Source of the DNA: an uncultured Desulfovibrio sp.
GTDB lineage: Bacteria; Desulfobacterota; Desulfovibrionia; Desulfovibrionales; Desulfovibrionaceae
DNA length: 64,000 nt
Assembly (NCBI GenBank): GCA_910587035.1
Contig: CAJUMQ010000013.1
Coordinates: 1,334-65,333 of the forward strand
Reading direction: 5' to 3'
Below are positions 43,158 to 51,392 of this stretch, in pieces (the stretch's first letter is position 1; each line of letters starts with the position of its first letter). A model generated the notes under the pieces. The model did not search any database. It was not told the DNA's origin and saw only the letters and a program-made list of their open reading frames with translations. The position numbers were made by a program, and so were the translations under genes.

Positions 43158-44177
43158 ATGTTAGCATCGTTAGTCCTGGTCCTGCTCATCGCAGCAATCG
43201 CCTGGATCGGAGCGGGGGCCGGACTCGCGCCGTTTTTTGGCGTTGTTTTGCCGTATGTGGCGGTCCTTGTCTTTATTGGCGGCATGATCTGGCGCATGTA
43301 CTACTGGGCCAAATCGCCAGTGCCTTTCTGTATCCCCACAACAGGCGGACAGGAAAAATCGCTGGATTTTATCAAACAGGCCAAACTGGACTGCCCCAGC
43401 TCCACCTGGGGCGTCATCAAGCGCATGTTTCTTGAGGTGTTCCTGTTCCGCTCGCTCTTCCGCAATACAGCGGCGGACATAAGGGAAAACGACCCCGTCA
43501 ACCAGGGGCCGCGCGCCATCTACTATTCCTCAAAATGGCTGTGGTGTTTCTCCCTGCTCTTCCACTATTCGGTGCTGGTCATTGTCGTCCGCCATTTCCG
43601 CTTTTTCATGGAGCCCGTGCCTGTGGTGATTACCTGGGTGGAGACAATTGATGGAATCATGCAGTTTGGCTCGCCCAGGTTCTACTGGACTGGCGGCCTG
43701 GCGCTGATGGCCCTGCTTTTCCTGCTTTGCCGCAGGCTCTGGGATCATCGCCTGCGCTACATCTCCCTGCTTAATGACTATTTTCCGCTCTGGCTTCTGC
43801 TGGGCATAGTCCTGAGCGGACTTTGCCTCCGTTATTTTGACAAGACGGAAATATCCCAGGTCAAGATCTATCTCATGGGCCTCACCCACTTCTCGCCAGT
43901 GGCTGCCGGCGCCATCAATGGCCTGTTTTTTGTGCATCTCACACTGGTTTGCGTGCTGCTGCTCTACTTCCCCTTTTCCAAGCTTGCGCACATGCCCGGC
44001 ATCTTCTTCAGCCCCACGCGCAACATGGCCACGGATTCCCGCCGCGTAAGGCATATCAATCCCTGGAATCCGCCCAAGCAGTATTTCACCTACCCAGAAT
44101 ATGAAGATACCTACCGCGAGGCCATGGCCGAAGCCGGCCTCCCACTTGAGAAGCAGCCCGAAAAGGCCGCCGAGTAA
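43158..44177 (+). CDS. dsrM: DsrM, cytochrome b-type membrane subunit
   Basis: 339 residues. Heme-b membrane subunit of the DsrMKJOP complex that links the menaquinone pool and periplasmic electrons to DsrC trisulfide reduction in dissimilatory sulfate reduction. It begins with two hydrophobic helices, then a cytoplasmic segment (PSSTWGVIKRMFLEVFLFRSLF) and about four more helices of the NarI-like fold with histidines in HYSVLVIVVRHFRFF and THFSPVAAGAINGLFFVH that can ligate hemes. Twelve bases before dsrK. Confidence 0.93.
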   Translation: MLASLVLVLLIAAIAWIGAGAGLAPFFGVVLPYVAVLVFIGGMIWRMYYWAKSPVPFCIPTTGGQEKSLDFIKQAKLDCPSSTWGVIKRMFLEVFLFRSLFRNTAADIRENDPVNQGPRAIYYSSKWLWCFSLLFHYSVLVIVVRHFRFFMEPVPVVITWVETIDGIMQFGSPRFYWTGGLALMALLFLLCRRLWDHRLRYISLLNDYFPLWLLLGIVLSGLCLRYFDKTEISQVKIYLMGLTHFSPVAAGAINGLFFVHLTLVCVLLLYFPFSKLAHMPGIFFSPTRNMATDSRRVRHINPWNPPKQYFTYPEYEDTYREAMAEAGLPLEKQPEKAAE

Positions 44178-44189
44178 GGAGACGCAATT

Positions 44190-45836
44190 ATGGCAAAACT
44201 ACCAACGCCACAAATGCTCATGGCCAGCCGCCCGGCCTTTCCGGACAAGGACTGGTTTGAAACAAAACCCGAATTTGTGCCCGGCAGCTACTGCTATCCC
44301 GCAAAGATGGACACAATGGAGCTTCTGCACATGCCCCATCCCCACGAGTGGGATCCCTCTGCGGAGGACTGGCACCTGCCGGAGAACTGGGAGCAGATTC
44401 TCTGCGACGCCTTTGCCGACAGGCTGGAAAAACATCGCTCGCTCAAGCTGTTCATGGACATCTGCGTGCGCTGTGGCGCATGTGCCGACAAGTGCCAGTT
44501 CTTTCTTGGCACCAATGATCCCAAGAACATGCCTGTTTTGAGGGCGGAGCTGCTCCGCTCCCTTTATCGGCGCGACCACACCATGCTTGGCAAGCTGCTG
44601 GGCAAAAGAGTTGGCGCGCGGGGCTGGGACATGGGCGTGGTCAAGGAACTTTTCTATTACGCCTACCAGTGCACGGAATGCCGCCGCTGCTCCCTCTACT
44701 GCCCCTATGGCATAGACACGGCGGAAATAACCATGATTGTGCGCGAGCTTTTGCATGAGGTGGGGCTTGGGCTGCACTGGATCATGGATCCTGTCAAAAA
44801 CTGCAGCTTCACCGGCAATCACCTGGGCATCCAACCACATTCCTTTGTGGAGATAGTGGAGATGCTGGCGGATGACTGCGAGACCGTCACCGGCATCCGC
44901 CCCAAAACGCCTTTCAACAAAAAGGGCGCGGAGATCCTGTTCATCACCCCCTCCGGCGATGTTTTCGCGGAGCCGGGCATCTATACATTCATGGGCTATC
45001 TGCTCCTGTTCCATGAGCTGGATCTGGACTACACACTCTCCACCTATGCCTCGGAGGGCGGCAACTTTGGCTCTTTTGTGTCATTCAACATGGCAAAGAA
45101 ACTGAATGCCAAAATGTACGCGGAGGCCGAGCGCCTCAATGCGAAATGGATCCTGGGCGGCGAATGCGGCCATATGTGGCGCGTGATAAACCAGTACATG
45201 GACACATACAATGGGCCCGCCCCCGCCAACATGGAAGTGCCCGTCTCGCCCATAACAGGCACAGTCTTTGATTATGCGGCATCCACAAAAATGGTGCACA
45301 TTGCCGAGTTCACCGCTGATCTCATCCGACACAACAAGCTCAACCTCAACCCCAAGCGCAATGCCAACCTGGTCACAACCTGGCATGACTCCTGTAACCC
45401 GGCGCGCGGCATGGGCCTTCTGGACGAGCCACGCTATGTGCTCCGGCATGTTTGCGAAAACTTTGTGGAAATGCCGGAGAACACCATCCGCGAGCAGACA
45501 TTCTGCTGTGGCGCCGGCTCCGGCCTCAATACAGAGGAGATCATGGAACTGCGCATGAGATCGGGCATGCCGCGAGGCAATGCCCTGCGCTATGTGCAAC
45601 AGAAATATGGCGTGAATCACATGGCATGCGTCTGCGCCATTGACAGGGCCACCCTGCCCCCGCTGGCGGACTACTGGGCGCCTGGCTGCACCATCAGCGG
45701 CCTGCATGAGCTGGTGGGCAATGCCCTTGTGATGAAGGGCGAGGAAAAGCGTACCATGAACCTGCGTCAGGAAGACCTGCCAGAAGAGGCTCTTGAGCCG
45801 GATGACGCGCCTGAGCAGACGGGGGAGGGCCAATAG
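44190..45836 (+). CDS. dsrK: DsrK, cytoplasmic HdrD-like Fe-S catalytic subunit
   Basis: 548 residues. Two [4Fe-4S] ferredoxin-type motifs, CVRCGACADKC (92-102) and CTECRRCSLYCP (from 161), are followed by CCG-type cysteine motifs, including the CCGAGSG at residues 439-445, which hold the noncubane cluster related to heterodisulfide reductase HdrD. It is the site where the DsrC trisulfide is reduced. AAGGAGA precedes the ATG. The acidic C-terminal tail (EEALEPDDAPEQ) is unremarkable. DsrJ starts directly after its stop codon. Confidence 0.95.
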   Translation: MAKLPTPQMLMASRPAFPDKDWFETKPEFVPGSYCYPAKMDTMELLHMPHPHEWDPSAEDWHLPENWEQILCDAFADRLEKHRSLKLFMDICVRCGACADKCQFFLGTNDPKNMPVLRAELLRSLYRRDHTMLGKLLGKRVGARGWDMGVVKELFYYAYQCTECRRCSLYCPYGIDTAEITMIVRELLHEVGLGLHWIMDPVKNCSFTGNHLGIQPHSFVEIVEMLADDCETVTGIRPKTPFNKKGAEILFITPSGDVFAEPGIYTFMGYLLLFHELDLDYTLSTYASEGGNFGSFVSFNMAKKLNAKMYAEAERLNAKWILGGECGHMWRVINQYMDTYNGPAPANMEVPVSPITGTVFDYAASTKMVHIAEFTADLIRHNKLNLNPKRNANLVTTWHDSCNPARGMGLLDEPRYVLRHVCENFVEMPENTIREQTFCCGAGSGLNTEEIMELRMRSGMPRGNALRYVQQKYGVNHMACVCAIDRATLPPLADYWAPGCTISGLHELVGNALVMKGEEKRTMNLRQEDLPEEALEPDDAPEQTGEGQ

Positions 45837-46226
45837 ATGTATAACGCCAAAGCAGTAATTATCGGCATGGTCATCTTTGTGGCTGTGTTCAGCTCTCCAT
45901 TCTGGCTGGGTTGGATTGGCCAGGACTATACAAAAACCGGCGTTGTGCTGCCGCAAAACGAGAAGACTTGCATTGAGGATACGGAGTTCATGCGCGCCCA
46001 GCACATGCGCCTGCTCAACGAATGGCGGGACAAGGCCCTGCGAGAGGAAAACCGCGTCTATGTTTCCGCGCTCAATGGCAGAAAATGGAACATCTCCCTG
46101 CAAAACACCTGCACCAGTTCCGGCTGCCACAGCAATTACACGGAATTTTGTGAAAAATGCCATGTGGCCAATAGCGTTTATCCATACTGCTGGACTTGCC
46201 ACATTATTCCAACGGAGGGCAAGTAA
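45837..46226 (+). CDS. dsrJ: DsrJ, periplasmic triheme cytochrome c
   Basis: 129 residues. An uncleaved N-terminal membrane anchor (about 7-28) precedes a periplasmic domain with three heme-attachment sites: C92-x4-C97-H98, C105-xx-C108-H109 and C118-xx-C121-H122. The first is a CX4CH motif instead of CXXCH. Cys45 matches the conserved cysteine known as a distal heme ligand in DsrJ (His/Cys coordination). The stop overlaps the dsrO start (TAATG). Confidence 0.93.
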   Translation: MYNAKAVIIGMVIFVAVFSSPFWLGWIGQDYTKTGVVLPQNEKTCIEDTEFMRAQHMRLLNEWRDKALREENRVYVSALNGRKWNISLQNTCTSSGCHSNYTEFCEKCHVANSVYPYCWTCHIIPTEGK

Positions 46227-47008
46227 TGAAGACCGACAGAAGAAGATTTCTGAAAGTGGCCGGCATCTCGGCCCTGGCCTTTGCCAGCGGCATGGCGCAG
46301 CTTGCCGGCGAGGCGCATGCACAGGTGGCTCCTGGCAAATACCTCCCGCGTGAAGGCTCCCTGACCGCCAAACGCTGGGCCATGGTCATCGACACCCGCA
46401 GGTTCGCGTCCCAGGAGGATTATGCCCCCTGCATCGAGGCTTGCAACAGGGCCCACAACATCCCCGACATACCGGGTGACAAAAATGTCAAATGGACATG
46501 GACAGACAGTTTTGACCGTGTTTTTCCCGATGACATGAACAATCACCTCAATACGGCGGTCCGTTCCAAACCCTATCTGCTGCTCTGCAACCATTGCACA
46601 AATCCACCCTGCGTGCGCGTCTGTCCGACCCAAGCCACATACAAGATGGAGGATGGCATAGTCGCCATGGACTATCACCGCTGCATAGGCTGCCGCTTTT
46701 GCATGGCCGGCTGCCCCTATGGCGCCAGATCGTTCAATTTTGTTGATCCCAGGAACTACCTGCCGGACAATCCGCCCAATCCGGCCTTTCCCACCCGCAT
46801 GATCGGTGTTGTTGAAAAATGCAACTTCTGCGTGGAGAGGCTGAATGAGGGCAAACTGCCCGCATGTGTGGTGGCCTCCAATGGCAAAATCCTGTTTGGC
46901 GATCTGGAGGATCCCAACTCCACAGTGCGCCAGGCTCTTGCCAACAACTTCAGCATCCGCCGCAAGCCCAGCCTGGGCACACAGCCCGGCGTGTATTATC
47001 TCATATAG
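46226..47008 (+). CDS. dsrO: DsrO, Tat-exported periplasmic Fe-S protein
   Basis: 260 residues. The N-terminus carries a twin-arginine signal (DRRRFLKVAG) with cleavage likely near AHAQ. Four cysteine groups for [4Fe-4S] clusters are visible: CIEACN, CNHCTNPPCVRVCP, CIGCRFCMAGCPYG and CNFC, the last followed by CVV. This is the HmcB/NrfC-type layout. Passes electrons between DsrJ and the membrane subunit DsrP in the periplasm. Start at 46226 chosen because it begins the Tat signal. Confidence 0.95.
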   Translation: MKTDRRRFLKVAGISALAFASGMAQLAGEAHAQVAPGKYLPREGSLTAKRWAMVIDTRRFASQEDYAPCIEACNRAHNIPDIPGDKNVKWTWTDSFDRVFPDDMNNHLNTAVRSKPYLLLCNHCTNPPCVRVCPTQATYKMEDGIVAMDYHRCIGCRFCMAGCPYGARSFNFVDPRNYLPDNPPNPAFPTRMIGVVEKCNFCVERLNEGKLPACVVASNGKILFGDLEDPNSTVRQALANNFSIRRKPSLGTQPGVYYLI

Positions 47009-47019
47009 GGAGAATGGCC

Positions 47020-48186
47020 ATGGTAGAAAAACTGCTCACAGCATCCAGATCATACTATATATGGCTGCTCTTTCTGCTCTGCGTCATTGCCGTCTGCGGC
47101 ATCGTATATCTGGATCAGCTCTTTAATGGCCTTGGCATCACGGGCATGAACAGGGATGTATCCTGGGGGCTTTACATTTCGCAGTTCACATATTTTGTGG
47201 GCGTGGCCGCGTCGGCAGTCATGCTGGTTCTGCCTGCATATTTCCACCATTATAAAAAATTCAAGCGGATGATCATATTCGGCGAGTTCATGGCAGTAGC
47301 CGCGGTTGTCATGTGCGCCCTGTTTATTGTGGTCGATCTCGGCCAGCCCCAGCGCATGCTCAATGTGATGTTCTATCCCACCCCGAATTCGGTCATGTTC
47401 TATGACATGATTGTCCTCTGCGGCTATCTTGCCCTGAACATCATCATTGGCTGGGTTACGCTTGAAGCCGAACTCAGGGATGTTGATCCGCCCAAATGGG
47501 TAAAGCCCCTCATCTATATTTCGATCATCTGGGCATTCTCCATCCACACAGTCACAGCCTTCCTGTATGCCGGCGTTCCCGGCCGCCACTACTGGCTCAC
47601 GGCCATCATGGCTGCCAGGTTCCTGGCCTCGGCATTCTGTTCAGGACCGGCCATTCTTCTGTTGCTGCTCTTTGTGGTGCGCAGGCTCACAGGGTTTGAT
47701 CCGGGCCGCGAAGCCATCAAAACCCTTTCCACCATCATAGTATATGCCATGTGCATAAACGTGTTTTTCTATTGCTGCGAACTCTTCACCGCCTTCTATA
47801 GCAACATCCCCGGCCACATGGAGCCCATCCGCTTTCTTTTTGAAGGCCATGGCGGCCATCTGGCATGGGTAAGCTACTGGATGTGGGCAGCAGTCATCAT
47901 GGCCATTGGCTCCCTTGTAATCCTCATCCCGCCCCAATGGCGCACCGGACCCCTTCTGCCTCTGGCTCTGGTCATGCTTGTGGCGGCCAGCTGGATTGAC
48001 AAGGGCCTGGGGCTGCTTATTGGCGGTTTTACCCCCAACATGTTTGAGGCCATAACCCCCTATATGCCGACGTTCAAGGAGGTAATGGTTGCACTTGGCG
48101 TCTACGCAGTCGGCGCCTTTGTGCTCTCACTGCTCTGGAAAATCGCCCTTAGCGTCAAGAAGATTGCCGGTCACTTCAGCGACTGA
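47020..48186 (+). CDS. dsrP: DsrP, NrfD-family integral membrane subunit
   Basis: 388 residues, about ten transmembrane helices, NrfD/HmcC family, exchanging electrons with menaquinone. The start at 47020 (MVEKLL) has GGGAG seven bases upstream; an ATG six bases earlier is too close to that site. Histidines and acidic residues in helices (for example HTVTAFLYAGVPGRHYW) are typical. It is the last dsr gene and is followed at 48210 by a strong terminator. Confidence 0.94.
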   Translation: MVEKLLTASRSYYIWLLFLLCVIAVCGIVYLDQLFNGLGITGMNRDVSWGLYISQFTYFVGVAASAVMLVLPAYFHHYKKFKRMIIFGEFMAVAAVVMCALFIVVDLGQPQRMLNVMFYPTPNSVMFYDMIVLCGYLALNIIIGWVTLEAELRDVDPPKWVKPLIYISIIWAFSIHTVTAFLYAGVPGRHYWLTAIMAARFLASAFCSGPAILLLLLFVVRRLTGFDPGREAIKTLSTIIVYAMCINVFFYCCELFTAFYSNIPGHMEPIRFLFEGHGGHLAWVSYWMWAAVIMAIGSLVILIPPQWRTGPLLPLALVMLVAASWIDKGLGLLIGGFTPNMFEAITPYMPTFKEVMVALGVYAVGAFVLSLLWKIALSVKKIAGHFSD

Positions 48187-48209
48187 CAAAACAGGATTTG
48201 CCCATCTGT

Positions 48210-48240
48210 AAAGCCCGCCCCGTGGCGGGCTTTGTTTTTT
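48210..48240 (+). terminator. Rho-independent terminator of the dsr operon
   Basis: Perfect 10-base stem AAAGCCCGCC / GGCGGGCTTT around a four-base CCGT loop (48210-48233), followed by GTTTTTT. Confidence 0.92.
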
Positions 48241-48354
48241 GCCTGCTTGACTAAGCACAAGGCAAATTGATATTTATAAAAATGAACAGACATTAAGCCG
48301 GCGCCTGGCTGCCAGTTGACAATCAGAACGCCAATCCATGCCCGGGGGTATAAG

Positions 48355-49704
48355 ATGCATCAGGCACTAAAAGAAGCTGTATCCATATGCAAAATCCTTC
48401 TCCGCAACGGCTACGATGCCCATGTTATCAATGCCCCGCTCCAGGAGCTGCTCATCAATGCCAGGCAGGGCAAAAACGTCCCCATCACCATTGATATCGC
48501 CTGTGAGCCAGATGCGGAGACCCTGTTTAAACTTTTCCCGCAGGCCACGCCAGACGATGTGGTACATGCCATTGCCAGGCTGGAGGAAAACGGCATTCTG
48601 TTCCGCTTCCATCCCCTGGAGGCAAACATCGCCGGGCATCCCGAGCTGTCCCTTTTGCGTGTGACCCAGGGCATGGCGGAACGCATGCCTCCCGCCATGC
48701 GAAGGCGGATGCGCATCTCCGGCATAGATGGGGCCGCCCCCCCAAACGACGCATATGAGGGCTTTGCGGATGTGACCGATGGCTCCATCCGCCTGCTGGG
48801 TCTGCCGGATGAAACACTTCGCCACAATTATCTGCTGGCAATTCGCGCCTTGCGTTTTGCCGCCAATTTTGATGTGCCCATTGAGCCCAACACCTGGATG
48901 GCCATTGTGCGCGCAGCCATTCCCGTCCTCGATTATGTGCCTGCCACCGATATCATGGAGGAATGGCGCAAGGTAGCGGCGGAATCCATGCACCGCTTTG
49001 TCAAACTGCTATATGACGCCCATATCCTGCAGGGTCTGATACCGGAAATCGCCGGCCTGGCCTGTGTGGTGCAGCAAAATGACAAGGGCGAAATAAATGG
49101 CAATGTGCTGGAGCATACCCTCAAATGCATGCGCCTCTATCCGGAAGAAGGACCGCACTATGACTGGCTTGGCACCATGGCAATGCTTTTCCATGATGTA
49201 GGCAAATTGTACACGGCGGAATATTTCGATGGCCGCTGGACATACTACCAGCATCATCGCGTGGGCGCCAAGGTGACAAGGCGCATTCTGCGCAGACTCC
49301 ACTTTGACCTGGCCGATACGGATCTCATCTGCCATCTGGTCAACCAGCACATGCGTTTTCACTTCATGATGACAGACAGGGGCATAAGGCGTTTCCGCGC
49401 CATGGGCGAAACCGCAAGGCTGATTGCCATGGCCAGGGCCGATCTACTCTCAAGGGAAGACAGCTTCACCTCCTTTAATCATAACATGAAATATCTTGGC
49501 CGGGCCGAGATGCCGGAGCAGCTTCTGGAACCGCTGCTCAATGGCAACGAAATCATGGAGGTTACCAACCTCTCACCCGGCCCGCAGGTTGGCACCATCA
49601 GGGATGCCCTGCTGGAGGCGCAGCAGAACGGCCTCATTGCGGACCGGGAGGGAGCCATAGATTTTGTGCGCGGTTATGCAGCCAGGGAAAATGCCGCCAG
49701 TTAA
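48355..49704 (+). CDS. CCA-transferase/poly(A)-polymerase homologue with HD domain and decayed catalytic site
   Basis: 449 residues. The overall layout is class II tRNA nucleotidyltransferase followed by an HD phosphohydrolase domain, whose LFHDVGKL (His280-Asp281) is intact. The nucleotidyltransferase head is not: where active enzymes have GGxVRDLLLG there is INAPLQELLI (25-34), and the metal motif DxD reads TIDIAC (45-50), leaving only one of the two carboxylates. CCA addition therefore looks lost, while the neck helices that follow (RLLGLPDETLRHNYLLAIRA, family-like RALRFA) persist. A role as tRNA-binding phosphohydrolase is possible. Start at 48355 follows GGGGG. Confidence 0.75.
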   Translation: MHQALKEAVSICKILLRNGYDAHVINAPLQELLINARQGKNVPITIDIACEPDAETLFKLFPQATPDDVVHAIARLEENGILFRFHPLEANIAGHPELSLLRVTQGMAERMPPAMRRRMRISGIDGAAPPNDAYEGFADVTDGSIRLLGLPDETLRHNYLLAIRALRFAANFDVPIEPNTWMAIVRAAIPVLDYVPATDIMEEWRKVAAESMHRFVKLLYDAHILQGLIPEIAGLACVVQQNDKGEINGNVLEHTLKCMRLYPEEGPHYDWLGTMAMLFHDVGKLYTAEYFDGRWTYYQHHRVGAKVTRRILRRLHFDLADTDLICHLVNQHMRFHFMMTDRGIRRFRAMGETARLIAMARADLLSREDSFTSFNHNMKYLGRAEMPEQLLEPLLNGNEIMEVTNLSPGPQVGTIRDALLEAQQNGLIADREGAIDFVRGYAARENAAS

Positions 49705-49713
49705 CGGCGGATA

Positions 49714-50196
49714 TCATACCTTTGCGCCATTATGATAAGGAAAATTGCGCAGGATGCTCTCTGCCCTGAACAGCTGTTCGAGCAGGAGCACCCTGGCCAG
49801 TTCATGCGGCCATGTCATGGGTGACAGACTGAGAAGCGTGCCGCTCCTGCGCATAATGTTTTCATCCAGGCCATAGGGGCCGCCAATTACGAAGGCTGGC
49901 CTATCTCCCTTCTCGTCCATGTTGCGCAAAAAAGTGGCAAATTGCGGGGAGGTGAACATCCGGCCTGTATCCGCAAGAGCAATTACGGTGTCCCTCGCAT
50001 CCATGCGCTCAAGCAGGGCTGTGCTTTCCTTTCTAATTCTTGCCGGCGTCTCGAGGCTGGCTCCTCCATCCCGTACCTCCATGTATTCCACGGGTCGCCA
50101 TTTTCGCAGGAGATTCAGATAATGGGCTGTAGCCTCCTGCCAGCAACCGGTTTTGAGTTTGCCCACACATATAATTTTTAATGGTCTACCTTTCAT
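49714..50196 (-). CDS. rlmH: 23S rRNA pseudouridine-1915 N3-methyltransferase RlmH
   Basis: 160 residues. SPOUT-class methyltransferase acting on helix 69 of 23S rRNA. Family motifs: KIICVGKLK at the N-terminus, FVIGGPYGLDE and the C-terminal MTWPHELARVLLLEQLFRA with a final YHNG. The start at 50196 has a strong GAGGAAGG site. Its ATG overlaps the oppositely oriented ATG of tsaC on the four bases CATG (50194-50197), so each gene's promoter must lie inside the other. Confidence 0.95.
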   Translation of the reverse strand: MKGRPLKIICVGKLKTGCWQEATAHYLNLLRKWRPVEYMEVRDGGASLETPARIRKESTALLERMDARDTVIALADTGRMFTSPQFATFLRNMDEKGDRPAFVIGGPYGLDENIMRRSGTLLSLSPMTWPHELARVLLLEQLFRAESILRNFPYHNGAKV

Positions 50197-50899
50197 GCCA
50201 ACCTTCCTCGAGCGCCATGATTTCCAATCCATTCAGGCTTGCGCCGCACTGCTCAAGGCTGGCGGCATTCTTGTCTATCCCACAGAGACCTATTACGCCA
50301 TAGGCTGCGCGGCCAGAAACCAGGCTGCCGTTGTGGATCTGTGCGCCATAAAGCAAAGGTCTCCACAAAAACCGCTGCCCCTTGTTGCGGCCAATCTGGC
50401 CCAGGCGCGCCAGACCGCGCATATGTCGAAAATTGCGGAGGCGCTTGCAGCGCATTTCTGGCCTGGCCCCCTCACCCTGGTGCTTCAGGCCAAAGCAGAT
50501 CTTGCGCCACCACTGCTAAACAATGCTGGCAAAACAGCCATCCGTGTCTCCTCCAATCAGGCCACTGCAGAATTGGCCGCCATTTGTGGCTGCCCTCTGG
50601 TGGCCACCAGCGCGAATATGGCCGGCAGGCCGCCATCCAAAAGGGCTGCTGGCCTTGACCAGGAATTGCTGGCTGCCCTGGCTGGACAGGCCAGGCCCTG
50701 GGCAATTTTCAAGGATGATTCCGGCACTGGCAAAAGCGACGCCCCCTCCACCATAATCGAGCCCGTACCCGATGCATGTGGCAATTTCGCCCTGTCAGTG
50801 CTGCGCTGGGGCGTGATTGACAAAAATACACTGAAAAGTAAGAATTTCAAACTGCTGAATGAGTTACAGCTCGCATCCGCTTGTCTGGAGAAACCATGA
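50195..50899 (+). CDS. tsaC: L-threonylcarbamoyladenylate synthase (TsaC/Sua5/YrdC)
   Basis: 234 residues. Makes threonylcarbamoyl-AMP from threonine, bicarbonate and ATP for the t6A37 modification of ANN-decoding tRNAs. YrdC-fold motifs: GGILVYPTETYYAIGC, IKQRSPQKPLPL, WPGPLTLVL, AIRVS and PLVATSANMAG. Chosen start 50195 gives the usual short N-terminus but has no good ribosome binding site. The stop overlaps the nudix start (ATGA). Confidence 0.92.
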   Translation: MPTFLERHDFQSIQACAALLKAGGILVYPTETYYAIGCAARNQAAVVDLCAIKQRSPQKPLPLVAANLAQARQTAHMSKIAEALAAHFWPGPLTLVLQAKADLAPPLLNNAGKTAIRVSSNQATAELAAICGCPLVATSANMAGRPPSKRAAGLDQELLAALAGQARPWAIFKDDSGTGKSDAPSTIIEPVPDACGNFALSVLRWGVIDKNTLKSKNFKLLNELQLASACLEKP

Positions 50900-51384
50900 A
50901 AAAGCAAGTTGTCTGCCCCCATTGTGGCAAACCATATAGTTGCTATCGTAATCCCACCCCAACCACCGATGTGGTCATCCATGATCCCGGGCGCGGCGTG
51001 GTCATAATCCGGCGCCTCAATGAGCCCCTGGGCTATGCGTTGCCAGGTGGTTTTATTGAAGAAGGCGAACAGGCCGAAAAGGCGGCAATACGTGAGATGA
51101 AAGAAGAGACAGGCCTGGATGTGCGGCTGGATGGCCTGCTGGGTGTGTATTCCACGCCGCATCGCGATCCTCGCCAGCATACCATGAGCGTGGTGTTCGT
51201 GGGGCATGCAACAAATCCAGATGCCATTCATGGCGGCGATGATGCGGCGACAGCCGCCTTCTATCCTCTGGACAGCCTGCCTGAGCCCATAGTTTTCGAT
51301 CATAGCCGGATACTTGCCGATTTCGCCCTCATGCTGGCAGGCAAAAGACAGCTGGCACCTGTTGAGCCTCCGGAACAGGATTGA
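50896..51384 (+). CDS. Nudix hydrolase with N-terminal CxxC
   Basis: 162 residues. The Nudix box GGFIEEGEQAEKAAIREMKE with EETG following is complete, so hydrolysis of a nucleoside diphosphate derivative is expected. The N-terminus has CPHCGKPYSCYRNP, half of a zinc-ribbon-like motif. Substrate unknown; members of this ADP-ribose-pyrophosphatase-like branch act on NADH or ADP-sugars, which would fit the nadE gene two positions on. Coupled to tsaC by ATGA. Confidence 0.88.
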   Translation: MKKQVVCPHCGKPYSCYRNPTPTTDVVIHDPGRGVVIIRRLNEPLGYALPGGFIEEGEQAEKAAIREMKEETGLDVRLDGLLGVYSTPHRDPRQHTMSVVFVGHATNPDAIHGGDDAATAAFYPLDSLPEPIVFDHSRILADFALMLAGKRQLAPVEPPEQD

Positions 51385-51392
51385 TCAGTTCC

